64,000 nt of DNA from Bacillota bacterium (GTDB lineage: Bacteria; Bacillota; UBA4882; UBA8346). The stretch lies in NCBI GenBank assembly GCA_023415835.1, contig JAEZJK010000048.1:40800-104799 (forward strand), given 5' to 3'. Below are positions 33,963-41,687 of the stretch, in pieces. Numbering within the stretch: the stretch's first letter is position 1; the number at the start of each line of letters is the position of its first letter. The translations under genes were made by a program, and so were the position numbers. The notes below the pieces were generated by a model. It was not told the DNA's origin, ran no database searches, and saw nothing but the letters and a program-made list of their open reading frames with translations.

Positions 33963-34322
33963 TTATTTAACACATCCATTGAAGATTGCCTGGATTACAT
34001 CTTCAAAGGAACATTTCCCGATTTGTTCCATAACCTTCTCCATCTGTGTTTGACGCCGGAGCGAACCTGATACAACAATATCAACTGTTTGGTTTGTATC
34101 TATAGTAACCGAAGCTACTTTTAAGACCCCAGTTAAGATCCCCGCTATTACTAAAATTTCGGATGCTGTTAAATTTGGACAAGCATTGCCGCTGGTTTCT
34201 TTACCCTGGTCATCATTGTCCTTAGTTTTCCTTTTATGATCTCCATTATTATTTTTCGGTCCACCGCTATTTAACTGGGAGATTTTTTCTTTGATCCGCT
34301 CCAAATCCTCTGTAGAAAACAA
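33963..34322 (-). CDS. Hypothetical protein, 119 aa, hydrophobic C-terminal half
   Basis: I do not recognise a named family. It starts with TTG after AAGGAGAG. Residues 1-45 are highly charged and Asn/Lys/Asp-rich (GGPKNNNGDHKRKTKDNDDQ), probably disordered. The second half has LTASEILVIAGILTGVL, which could be membrane-associated, then SVTIDTNQTVDIVVSGSLRR. Cysteines are at NACPNLT, GKCSFED and NGCVK. It lies 17 bases downstream of the 44-aa membrane protein gene and belongs to the subtilase 1 transcript. A spore-surface role is possible from context only. Confidence 0.6.
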   Translation of the reverse strand: MFSTEDLERIKEKISQLNSGGPKNNNGDHKRKTKDNDDQGKETSGNACPNLTASEILVIAGILTGVLKVASVTIDTNQTVDIVVSGSLRRQTQMEKVMEQIGKCSFEDVIQAIFNGCVK

Positions 34323-34339
34323 AGGACATCTCTCCTTCT

Positions 34340-34474
34340 TTATGTGGGTAGAATAATGGGTGGAGCAGGAGCCAATCCAGACCCCGCCAAGCCTGTAGCA
34401 AAAAGAATAACTAGCGCGGCTACGATGATTAACAGGATGTCATGTTGAATATCTTCCCGGATTGCCAATGACAC
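34340..34474 (-). CDS. Small membrane protein, 44 aa
   Basis: This frame begins with GTG at 34474 directly behind a GGGGGG ribosome site and ends with TAA at 34340-34342. The product is a charged head (VSLAIREDIQHD), a single TM stretch (ILLIIVAALVILFATGLAG) and a Pro-rich end (APAPPIILPT). It starts 11 bases after the subtilase 1 stop, so it is probably translated from the same message. No family is recognised. It is one of several very small hydrophobic proteins in this block. Confidence 0.55.
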   Translation of the reverse strand: MSLAIREDIQHDILLIIVAALVILFATGLAGSGLAPAPPIILPT

Positions 34475-34485
34475 TACCCCCCATT

Positions 34486-35880
34486 TTAAGATATCCCCGG
34501 TCCGCAACCGAGAACTAATAGGATTAAAACCAGGAAAAGAAAATACGGATTGACCTTGCGATAGTAACCGGGGAATGCCGAAACCAATAGAATTAGGATT
34601 AAAAACAGCAAATAGGGGTTGACTAGAAAATTGAATTCAAGGCAATTTTTGATATAGCAAGCTTTTAGTTCCCGGCTTTCAGTTTTCAAAATTTGAGCTT
34701 GGTGGCCTTTGTTTGGAGCGGCTAAAATTTTTTCCAGATTAAGCACTCCCGCTCCTTCTTCATTACGATCCAAACCTATGGGACGGGCATTTTTCTGTAA
34801 TACTTTTTTAACCTGATCCGGCCGGAGTTTCGGCTGTTGCTCCAAGATCAAGGCAACCGCTCCCGAAACCAATGATGCGGCCATCGAAGTCCCGGTCAAG
34901 GACTGATACCCACCGCCCATCCTAAGGGAGATGATATTAGTCCCTGGCGCTAGTAAATCCGGCTTTTTAATTTTGTCCGGAGTCGGCCCCCTGCTGGAAG
35001 TGGGATGTAAACTAGCATCGTCATATTTAACGGTTCTCCGATGGTCTACATTGCCAACAGTGATAATTTTTGGGTTTATCCCAGGAGTATTAATCGTTCC
35101 TACTCCTGGGCCATCATTCCCGGCAGCGGTGCATACCACAATCCCATTCTCCCAGGCTGTGGAGGTTGCCCGGCATAAGAGGTCTGTTCGGTATGAGTCA
35201 TGGGCTACAGCTCCAAATGACAGGTTGAGGACTCTGATATTATATTTTTCCTTATTCTTGATGCACCACTCGATCCCCTCAATTATTGCCGATAAAGATC
35301 CGCTGCCGTTTTTATCTAAGACTTTGATCACGGCCAAATTAGCTTCGGGAGCCATCCCCCGATACTTACCAAATGAACCGGAGCCATTCCCAGCGATAAT
35401 CCCGGCCACATGGGTCCCATGGCCATTATCATCATAAGGAGCCTGTTTATAGTTTATAAAGTCAGCCCAGGCAATTATCCGGTTGGTTGGGTATGTCAAA
35501 TCCCTATGTGGGTATATGCCCGTGTCAAGGACAGCTATGGTGATCATTTTTCCGGAAAAACCCGTTTTTTTTACCCCAAACCCGCAAACTGCAGGGACTA
35601 CCGTATTCAACAATGATTTAACTTGGGCGTCATACCAAATTCTTTTAACTTGCCTGGACTTAGCTAGTTCCGGGATGGAATCATAGGGAAGCTCCACTAC
35701 TAAAGATGGCACCACGCCAATTTTATGGTGGATCTTCCCATTATTAGCCATGACTAGGGCATCGATTTGATCAGTCCTGGATCCTGCTAATTCGATAATG
35801 ACTTTACATAATTGGCCTTTGGGATGTTCAACTTGTTGGAACAGTGGCGAGAGCTTTTTGGCTATCCTACTATTGGTCAA
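34486..35880 (-). CDS. Subtilisin-like serine protease 1 with duplicated hydrophobic C-terminal tail
   Basis: The 464-aa S8 peptidase has the catalytic Asp in VLDTGIYPHRDL, His in NGHGTHVAGIIAGNG, oxyanion Asn in CTAAGNDGPG, and Ser in LTGTSMAASLVSG. About 110 N-terminal residues resemble the inhibitor-type propeptide region. There is no signal peptide. The last 50 residues hold two near-identical hydrophobic segments, NPYLLFLILILLVSAF and NPYFLFLVLILLVLGCGPG. These match the core of the small proteins at 36345-36693. TTG 35880 was chosen because AAGGAGG lies eight bases upstream; the earlier GTG is part of that site. A mother-cell-type promoter candidate precedes it. Confidence 0.92.
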   Translation of the reverse strand: MTNSRIAKKLSPLFQQVEHPKGQLCKVIIELAGSRTDQIDALVMANNGKIHHKIGVVPSLVVELPYDSIPELAKSRQVKRIWYDAQVKSLLNTVVPAVCGFGVKKTGFSGKMITIAVLDTGIYPHRDLTYPTNRIIAWADFINYKQAPYDDNGHGTHVAGIIAGNGSGSFGKYRGMAPEANLAVIKVLDKNGSGSLSAIIEGIEWCIKNKEKYNIRVLNLSFGAVAHDSYRTDLLCRATSTAWENGIVVCTAAGNDGPGVGTINTPGINPKIITVGNVDHRRTVKYDDASLHPTSSRGPTPDKIKKPDLLAPGTNIISLRMGGGYQSLTGTSMAASLVSGAVALILEQQPKLRPDQVKKVLQKNARPIGLDRNEEGAGVLNLEKILAAPNKGHQAQILKTESRELKACYIKNCLEFNFLVNPYLLFLILILLVSAFPGYYRKVNPYFLFLVLILLVLGCGPGIS

Positions 35881-35910
35881 AGGGATCACCTCCTTGTTAA
35901 CCGATCAGTT

Positions 35911-35938
35911 TATTATATGGAATGTTATTTCTTCCTGT
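35911..35938 (-). promoter_or_regulatory. Sigma-K-like promoter candidate of subtilase 1
   Basis: On the minus strand CATATAATA (35911-35919) fits the CATANNNTA -10 form, and AC (35937-35938) lies 17 bases upstream, the reported sigma-K arrangement. It is about 30 bases from the start codon. The motif is short, so chance occurrence is possible. Confidence 0.35.
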
Positions 35939-36003
35939 TTCGCCGAGAAAAGCATTTTATATTGATATTTTGCCTTTTTATTACATTAGCCTAGAAACGG
36001 GAT

Positions 36004-36029
36004 CAAAAAAAGCCCGGTAATCCGGGCTA
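36004..36029 (-). terminator. Terminator of microprotein 1
   Basis: AGCCCGG (36011-36017) pairs with CCGGGCT (36022-36028), with TTTTTT on the minus-strand 3' side. It is 41 bases after the 33-aa gene. Confidence 0.85.
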
Positions 36030-36069
36030 AAGTAATTACTTATATAAGAAATTTACTTCATCTTATTGA

Positions 36070-36171
36070 TTAGAATATTCCGCCACCGCAGCAGCAGAAG
36101 AGGATAATAAGCACTATGATAATCCATATGCAATTACCGCCAAAGAATCCATCAAATTTGGCATCAGCCAT
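36070..36171 (-). CDS. Microprotein 1, 33 aa, hydrophobic Cys/Gly-rich
   Basis: ATG 36171 follows a full AAAGGAGGTGA site, which supports translation. The product has the head MADAKFDGFFGGN, a hydrophobic core CIWIIIVLIILF, and the tail CCCGGGIF. It shares the FDG-F/L-FG head and CC-GGG-IF tail with microproteins 2 and 3. A 9-bp leader hairpin, ATCAGGAAA/TTTCCTGAT (36191-36215), lies just upstream of the ribosome site. It has its own terminator. The family is not recognised. Small Cys/Gly-rich hydrophobic proteins of this look are known in spores (YjcZ-type), so a spore-surface or membrane role is plausible. Confidence 0.7.
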   Translation of the reverse strand: MADAKFDGFFGGNCIWIIIVLIILFCCCGGGIF

Positions 36172-36300
36172 TCGTCTTCACCTCCTTTAGATCAGGAAAA
36201 AGATTCTTTCCTGATTTCATTTTATGAATTTGTTACACATAAAGGAATGTGACGAAGGAACTTTATACTATTCGGAGAGATTGTATTAATTAATGTTAAT

Positions 36301-36328
36301 TTTTAAAAAGCCCGGTGATACCGGGCTA
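36301..36328 (-). terminator. Terminator of microprotein 2
   Basis: AGCCCGG (36309-36315) pairs with CCGGGCT (36321-36327), followed on the minus strand by TTTTTAAAA. The stem is identical to that of the terminator at 36004-36029. Confidence 0.8.
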
Positions 36329-36344
36329 TTACTGGTATATTATG

Positions 36345-36473
36345 TTAGAAGATTCCGCAGCCTCCGCCGCAACAAGCAGCTGACAACAAGACCAGGATTA
36401 AGAATAGCATAAACGGGTTGCAGCAACCAAAGAGACCGTCAAAAATTGACTTTTCAACACGGTCACCCATCAT
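36345..36473 (-). CDS. Microprotein 2, 42 aa, hydrophobic Cys/Gly-rich
   Basis: ATG 36473 follows AAAGGAG. The product has the head MMGDRVEKSIFDGLFGCC, the core NPFMLFLILVLLSAA, and the tail CCGGGCGIF with five cysteines in all. The core is nearly identical to microprotein 3 and to the repeated tail of subtilase 1. A single TM helix with Cys at both ends is the simplest model. It has a separate terminator. Confidence 0.72.
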   Translation of the reverse strand: MMGDRVEKSIFDGLFGCCNPFMLFLILVLLSAACCGGGCGIF

Positions 36474-36573
36474 TTTTTCACTCCTTTAATATGGAATTTT
36501 TATGTGTTTATCTGAGATGTATTTATAGATGATACTAAATAAAAATACCGCTATTGTTTATTTTTCTATAATG

Positions 36574-36693
36574 CTAACGGCAACCAAAACCACAACATGC
36601 AGCGGTTAATAAGATTAGGATTAAAAAGAGCATGAAAGGATTGCAACCGCCAAAAAACCCATCAAATAAAGACTTTACGCCACTGTCTGCCAT
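36574..36693 (-). CDS. Microprotein 3, 39 aa, hydrophobic Cys/Gly-rich
   Basis: ATG 36693 follows AAGGAGATG. The product has the head MADSGVKSLFDGFFGGC, the core NPFMLFLILILLTAA and the tail CCGFGCR. Upstream a CATATTATA box (36746-36754, minus strand) fits the CATANNNTA -10 pattern of mother-cell sigma factors, without a clear -35. An AGGAC/GTCCT hairpin lies in the leader. It is located between subtilase 2 and microprotein 2 and reads in the same direction. Confidence 0.72.
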   Translation of the reverse strand: MADSGVKSLFDGFFGGCNPFMLFLILILLTAACCGFGCR

Positions 36694-36837
36694 CTTTTTT
36701 CATCTCCTTCTTTTCATTAAGGACTCGGCCGTCCTCTTATAGAACTATAATATGTATCAGAAATCCAATTGGAATCGGGCTGATGAAACATTAGTATTAA
36801 AACGCATTGCTTTGTTCTTTTTGTCCAATACCCTAGG

Positions 36838-36878
36838 TCAAAAACCAAATGAAACCAGCCCGGTTTATGGCCGGGCCG
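36838..36878 (-). terminator. Terminator candidate after subtilase 2
   Basis: GCCCGG (36858-36863) with CCGGGC (36871-36876) forms a short stem, followed on the minus strand by TGGTTTCATTTGGTTTTTG. The T-run is weak. The stem repeats the GCCCGG pattern of the two microprotein terminators. Confidence 0.5.
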
Positions 36879-36890
36879 GTTATCCTTTCC

Positions 36891-38150
36891 TTATAGTAAT
36901 CCACTTAAAGCAAAAGGCGTTAACGTCATCGCCAGGGGCATTACCCGTTTAAGTACCTTAGTCCTTGACGTATTTTGTTTTGTTTCTTCAAAGATACCGT
37001 TAAGGTTGATGACGCCTGCCCCTTGTTGGTTAGAGTCAAGATCCAAAGCACGGGTATTCCTCGTCAAAGTACGTTTGACATCATCCGGTTTAAACTTTGG
37101 ATTTTTTTCAAGGATTTGAAGCGCCGCTCCGGTAACTACTGCCGTAGCCATTGATGTACCGCTAAATGCGCGATAACCTCGGGGAACCCGTAATGAATTA
37201 ATCGCAGTCCCAGGAGCCAACAGATCCGGTTTGTTTAAGTTGTCAATGGTTGGACCCCGGCTCGACGAAGAGCTTAATTCATCATCTTCCCACTCTACTG
37301 TAGCGCGGTCATCCAGATTCCCAACTGTAATTACAGCCGGATTGATTCCAGGGGTATTAATCGTTCCAGGTTCCGGGCCGTCATTACCCGCTGCTATGCT
37401 AATCACAATCCCGCTTCTCCAGGCGGCGGTTGCCGCCCTACAGAGCGGGTCATTCCGATAAGTGTCTTGAGCGATTGAGCCTAACGAGAGATTAATCGCT
37501 TTGATATTATATTTTTCACGGTTACTAATGCACCATTCAATACCGGCGATTACATCGGAAGTATTCCCCGAACCATCCTGATCCAGGACTTTAACCCCTA
37601 CCAGTTTGGCATCAGGCGCCATCCCACGGTACCTACCCCGGGAGGCAGTGCCGTTACCGGCAATAATCCCGGCAACATGGGTTCCATGTCCATTATCATC
37701 GTAAGGGTCGCTTCTGTCATTGACCAAATCATACCAACCAATGATCCGGCCTTCCGGGTAGGACAAGTCCGAATGGGGGTATATCCCCGTATCGATCACT
37801 GCAGCCACCATGTCTTTACCGGTAAATCCCGAATCCCAGGCGATATTTTCACCCACTGTTGGGGCCGCAACATCTAACAGCGCTTGGACTTTGGTATCAT
37901 GCCAAATCTTTTTAATATAAGGTGACCAAGTCATCTGCTCAATATTGGCGAAGGGCAATTCCACAACTAAACCCGGAAAAACATCCAATTTCCGGTGTAC
38001 TCTCCCCTGGCAGTTATTAACGAAATAGGCAATTCTCCCGGCTGCTGTTTGGTTCATTTCCACAATAATTCGGCAATGCTGATCCGGGTTCTCACTATAC
38101 TTTGTTTTGCGTAACTCGGGAGAGAGTTTATGCAATAAGGCCTGAGGCAA
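36891..38150 (-). CDS. Subtilisin-like serine protease 2
   Basis: The 419-aa S8 peptidase has Asp in AVIDTGIYPHSDL, His in NGHGTHVAGIIAGNGT, Asn in SIAAGNDGPEPG and Ser in FSGTSMATAVVTG. The N-terminal 110 residues match the region ahead of the catalytic core in the other two proteases (RKLDVFPGLVVELPF). It lacks the hydrophobic double tail and ends MTLTPFALSGLL. There is no signal peptide. The TTG start at 38150 follows AAAGAGGTGA. It begins 21 bases after subtilase 3, so the two are cotranscribed. Targets are unknown; intracellular or spore-maturation proteolysis is plausible. Confidence 0.93.
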   Translation of the reverse strand: MPQALLHKLSPELRKTKYSENPDQHCRIIVEMNQTAAGRIAYFVNNCQGRVHRKLDVFPGLVVELPFANIEQMTWSPYIKKIWHDTKVQALLDVAAPTVGENIAWDSGFTGKDMVAAVIDTGIYPHSDLSYPEGRIIGWYDLVNDRSDPYDDNGHGTHVAGIIAGNGTASRGRYRGMAPDAKLVGVKVLDQDGSGNTSDVIAGIEWCISNREKYNIKAINLSLGSIAQDTYRNDPLCRAATAAWRSGIVISIAAGNDGPEPGTINTPGINPAVITVGNLDDRATVEWEDDELSSSSSRGPTIDNLNKPDLLAPGTAINSLRVPRGYRAFSGTSMATAVVTGAALQILEKNPKFKPDDVKRTLTRNTRALDLDSNQQGAGVINLNGIFEETKQNTSRTKVLKRVMPLAMTLTPFALSGLL

Positions 38151-38171
38151 AATGTATCACCTCTTTCTGTT

Positions 38172-39515
38172 TTATTTAAAATCTCCCATGATATTTAGGA
38201 ACGTTTTAATAAGGTCGATCCCTTTAAACTGCCGACCAGACGAAATATTGGAAGCTACCATCCTTAAAGCGCCCTTAAGTAACATCCCTCCCAGGCTTGG
38301 ATTCGGTTCGTTTTCTTTTGGTTTTTTTTTCATGGCTTCATTCTCGAAAATAGCCTCCAGATCTAAAGCCCCCGCCCCCTGAAGGTTAGGGCCGACGCCG
38401 ATATCGCGCGCTTTCCGCATTAAAATCGTTTTGATTTGATCCGGTTTGAAATTGGACCACTTTTGCAGAATTAAGGCAACAGCTCCCGTAACCAACGGCG
38501 TTGCCATTGAAGTGCCGCTTAAAGTGGTATAACCCCCTCCTGCTTTGAGAGAAGTAATATTGGTTCCGGGGGCAACCAAATCCGGCTTGACTTTATCATC
38601 CAGGGTCGGTCCCCTGCTGGAGCTGGGGCTAAGAATATCATCGATATTGGTAAGAGTGTTTTGATCATCAAGATTACCTATGGTGATAATTACCGGATTG
38701 ATCCCAGGGGTGTTGATGCTGCCGGAACCAGGCCCACTGTTTCCCGCAGCGGCACAGACTGTAATCCCTTTCTCCCAGGCCATAGTAGTTACCCGGCATA
38801 AAGGATCGGAACGATATGGCCCCTGGACTTCGGAACCGATTGACAGGTTGATTACCCTAATATTCAAAGCCGATAAACTGTCGATACACCATTCAATTCC
38901 GGAGATGACGTCCGATAGTGTTCCACTGCCTTCTTGATCCAGTATTTTTACCCCAACCAACTTGGCCTCCGGAGCCATTCCCCGGTATTTTCCATTCGAA
39001 TGCCGGCCATTACCAGCTATAATCCCGGCCACATGAGTGCCATGCCCGTTATCGTCATAGGGTGAATTCTCCTCGTTTACTAAGTCTTTCCAAGCCAAAA
39101 TCCGATTATACGGCGTGGTTAAATCACCATGGGGATCGATTCCTGTATCCAAGACTGCAACCACAATTCCCTTCCCAGTATACCCGGCTTCGTATGGGAT
39201 CAAGCCACCAGAAGCTGGTACCGCTACATCCAACCGAGCATATACCGGGGCGTCCTGCCAGATTTTATAGATATATCTTGACCGCGCCAGTTCTTCAAGG
39301 GATGAGAATGGTAAATCTGCCACTAACGACGGGAACATTCGAATTTCTTTATGAATTTTGCCTTGGTTTGCATCGATCATCGCCGCAATCCGATCCAAGC
39401 TTCGGCTATTCATTGCCTCCACGATTAATCGTTTTGAAGAATCGGACTTACTCAAAACCTCATCAGTCCGCAACGGCAGAGAGAGCTTACGCACCCAAAG
39501 GCTTTTGGGTTTCAT
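38172..39515 (-). CDS. Subtilisin-like serine protease 3
   Basis: The 447-aa S8 peptidase has Asp in AVLDTGIDPHGDL, His in NGHGTHVAGIIAGNGR, Asn in CAAAGNSGPGSG, and Ser in LSGTSMATPLVTG. The N-terminal region (RKLSLPLRTDEVLSKSDSSK) corresponds to the propeptide-like part of its paralogues. The C-terminal 70 residues are charged, then moderately hydrophobic (SLGGMLLKGALRMVASNI). There is no signal peptide. ATG 39515 follows AAGGGGGG. It is the first gene of the subtilase 3-subtilase 2 pair. The three proteases are tandem duplicates that have diverged. Confidence 0.93.
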   Translation of the reverse strand: MKPKSLWVRKLSLPLRTDEVLSKSDSSKRLIVEAMNSRSLDRIAAMIDANQGKIHKEIRMFPSLVADLPFSSLEELARSRYIYKIWQDAPVYARLDVAVPASGGLIPYEAGYTGKGIVVAVLDTGIDPHGDLTTPYNRILAWKDLVNEENSPYDDNGHGTHVAGIIAGNGRHSNGKYRGMAPEAKLVGVKILDQEGSGTLSDVISGIEWCIDSLSALNIRVINLSIGSEVQGPYRSDPLCRVTTMAWEKGITVCAAAGNSGPGSGSINTPGINPVIITIGNLDDQNTLTNIDDILSPSSSRGPTLDDKVKPDLVAPGTNITSLKAGGGYTTLSGTSMATPLVTGAVALILQKWSNFKPDQIKTILMRKARDIGVGPNLQGAGALDLEAIFENEAMKKKPKENEPNPSLGGMLLKGALRMVASNISSGRQFKGIDLIKTFLNIMGDFK

Positions 39516-39764
39516 TTGCTAACCCCCCTTCTATTAAAGAATAATATATTATATTTCATAAAATCATAAGATTTCCGGGGAAAAGGCATGACTAAAAGCA
39601 AAAGAGCAATTATCACAGGGCGTTAATAATAGTTAAGAGGCATGAGGCTTGAAGAGATAGGAGCCGGAATAATTAAAATAATATATGAAGCTACGTTCCG
39701 TTTAAAACGTCTTTGCATAGAATAATTAACGCCTGATTTAACTTATAAAATTGGAGGATTGGCA

Positions 39765-39929
39765 ATGACCAAGCTGGAACTAGACCAATTGACTGATAAA
39801 ATCTACGCCCGATTTAAGAACATACCGGGAATCAATAAGGTTCTAATCCGAAAGTGTTTGACTGGGATTTCAAATCTCAAAGATCAAGATGTCGAAGACC
39901 GGATCAAGGTGTTAGCGAAGTTTTTATAA
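39765..39929 (+). CDS. Small hypothetical protein, 54 aa
   Basis: ATG 39765 has TTGGAGG at the right distance, and the frame ends at 39929 just before a terminator. The sequence is helical and basic (MTKLELDQLTDKIYARFKN, then VLIRKCLTGISNL). No family is recognised. The ribosome site and the terminator make translation likely. It stands alone on the plus strand between divergent subtilases and the convergent FMN-protein gene. Confidence 0.6.
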   Translation: MTKLELDQLTDKIYARFKNIPGINKVLIRKCLTGISNLKDQDVEDRIKVLAKFL

Positions 39930-39975
39930 AAAAAAAGATCTGACCAGAAATTTAGGCCGGATCCGTTTTTATTAT
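39930..39975 (+). terminator. Terminator after the 54-aa gene
   Basis: GATCTGACC pairs with GGCCGGATC (one mismatch, one G-T), and GTTTTTATT follows. The A-run on the other side makes it possibly bidirectional. Confidence 0.6.
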
Positions 39976-39986
39976 TATCGCAGTAT

Positions 39987-40115
39987 TCAAATCGGTTGAC
40001 CGATTTCCATACTATTGGGGTTAGTAATATTAGGGTTAGCGGCAAGCAACTGCCGGAAAGTCAAACCGAAACGCCAGGCGATTGAAGATAAAGAGTCTAT
40101 GATATGAGATGGATT
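39987..40115 (-). pseudogene. LysM domain remnant in frame behind the FMN-protein stop codon
   Basis: Reading on from the TAA of the upstream FMN-protein gene in the same frame gives 42 further codons to a TGA at 39987-39989. They include SLSSIAWRFGLTFRQLLAAN and PNITNPNSMEIGQPI. This is an almost complete LysM domain, lacking only the first strand with its usual V-x-x-GD. It has no start codon or ribosome site of its own. It is either a decayed fragment of a LysM gene or a domain reachable only by stop-codon readthrough. Confidence 0.6.
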
Positions 40116-41489
40116 TTAAAACGGAGACCGGAATAGGCGAGAAGTGCACTCAACCTCGGCAATCTTTGCATAAAGCGGATCCACCGCTACCAAATCGGAT
40201 GGATTAAGTTCCCGTAGGCTGTTTTTGCCAAGAGCCCCGGCTAATAACTTCATCTCCTCAATGCAGCTTTGAAAGTAATTGTTTAAGTGTTTAGCCCCTT
40301 TGTCCGGGTTGTATTTATTTTTTTCTTTTCCATCATTATAAAGCAGTCCGGTCGGCGGTTCCCAAGGGACTGCTTTGGCTATTTGAGTATGCGATTGGGT
40401 AAGGGCCGTTATAGTCCCGACTATCACCGCATCAGCCCCTAAGGCGAGGCATTTGGTAAAATCACCCGGAGTAACCAGGCCTCCGCCGACCACCAAAGAG
40501 ATTTTGCCATTTAGGTTATGATCCCTTAAAAATTTAGCCGCCCGGCATAAAGCGGGCAACAGAGGTACTCCCGAATCATCCATTAACAAAGGCGCACCGC
40601 CGTGAGTGCCACCCTCGGCCCCGTCGAAAGTGAGCACATCCGCTCCGCCTTCGATAAAGATTTCCATCTCCTTTTCAAGGCTGTTACTGGCCCCGAATTT
40701 CACCCCGATCGGAACCCCTCCGGTAACCTCTTTCAGGTATAGAATCAATCCCTTCCACTGTTCCATGGTTTCAACTTCCGGGAGCCTGGCCTCCATAAGC
40801 AGATCCAATCCGGGAATCGAACCATACCTATCGCCTACTTCCGGAGTCATTTTTTTACCGTTGATCCTTACCGGAGCAGACCCCCGCGCCGAATGCCCCA
40901 AGGCTATTTCAATCATATCCGCCTGTTTTAGGAGAGTTTCGGTTTTGGACCAGAAACCGCGGGGATATTGCAGGATATATTTTTGGGCATAGAAACGTTC
41001 TTCTGCCAAGAAAGGTCCGTTTCCGGAGTTGGCGGCAGTTCCGGCCATTGTGGCCGCCTTTGCCAAGGCGATTTTGGCCGCCAGGCTATAACCGCTGCCG
41101 TAAGCCATTCCCCCAATCAGGATTGGAATTTCAAGGTGAAGCGGCCTTTGGGCTTGGGGACCCAAGATAACTGCGGTATCGATTTCAACGTCGCAATTTA
41201 GAGGCGTCTTGGTCAGATAAACCGGATTGAACTGTAGCTTTTCAAAGCTCAGGACCCCCCGTTTCGCTCCGTAGGGCCGATCTAACGGTTTTCCCGTTTG
41301 GGCCCGGAGGTTGGCTTCAAAGTAATTACGCCAGGAGATTTTTCGAATCAGGGTGAGCCATTCAAGCAGCGCTTCCCTTTGGGGTAGGAGTTTCGGCCAA
41401 AAGTTCAGGGCCACCACGGTTAAAAACCCGGCGCTCAAAACCAGGCCGCTGATGGCCCCTATCAAAACCAGAAAAAAATCACTAATCAT
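40116..41489 (-). CDS. FMN-binding glutamate synthase-family protein with N-terminal TM segment
   Basis: The 457-aa protein belongs to the family built from the central FMN domain of glutamate synthase. One TM segment at residues 3-30 (FFLVLIGAISGLVLSAGFL) is followed by the barrel: ILIGGMAYGSGYSLAAKIAL, GTAANSGNGPFL, GVPIGVKFGASNS, GADVLTFDGAEGGTHGGAP, LVVGGGLVTPGDFTKCLALG and ADAVIVGTITAL. It lacks the glutaminase and Fe-S cluster halves, so ammonia transfer as in GltB is unlikely. The true substrate of this group is not established. ATG 41489 follows AAGGAAAG. A LysM remnant continues in frame after its stop. Confidence 0.88.
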   Translation of the reverse strand: MISDFFLVLIGAISGLVLSAGFLTVVALNFWPKLLPQREALLEWLTLIRKISWRNYFEANLRAQTGKPLDRPYGAKRGVLSFEKLQFNPVYLTKTPLNCDVEIDTAVILGPQAQRPLHLEIPILIGGMAYGSGYSLAAKIALAKAATMAGTAANSGNGPFLAEERFYAQKYILQYPRGFWSKTETLLKQADMIEIALGHSARGSAPVRINGKKMTPEVGDRYGSIPGLDLLMEARLPEVETMEQWKGLILYLKEVTGGVPIGVKFGASNSLEKEMEIFIEGGADVLTFDGAEGGTHGGAPLLMDDSGVPLLPALCRAAKFLRDHNLNGKISLVVGGGLVTPGDFTKCLALGADAVIVGTITALTQSHTQIAKAVPWEPPTGLLYNDGKEKNKYNPDKGAKHLNNYFQSCIEEMKLLAGALGKNSLRELNPSDLVAVDPLYAKIAEVECTSRLFRSPF

Positions 41490-41687
41490 AAATAAGGCTT
41501 TCCTTGTATGTTTATAAAAATATTTTAACCGAATCAATAATAAAAATCCTAAAAAGTTGAAACTTTTAGGTGATACTATCCTGGTTTTGGGCTTTTTTCA
41601 TTTAAAGTTTCAAAAGCCGGTAATGCAATCCGCAGGTGACATATACTAATATCAAACATAAAATGAATTTGAAAGGGGGGGTTGAGC

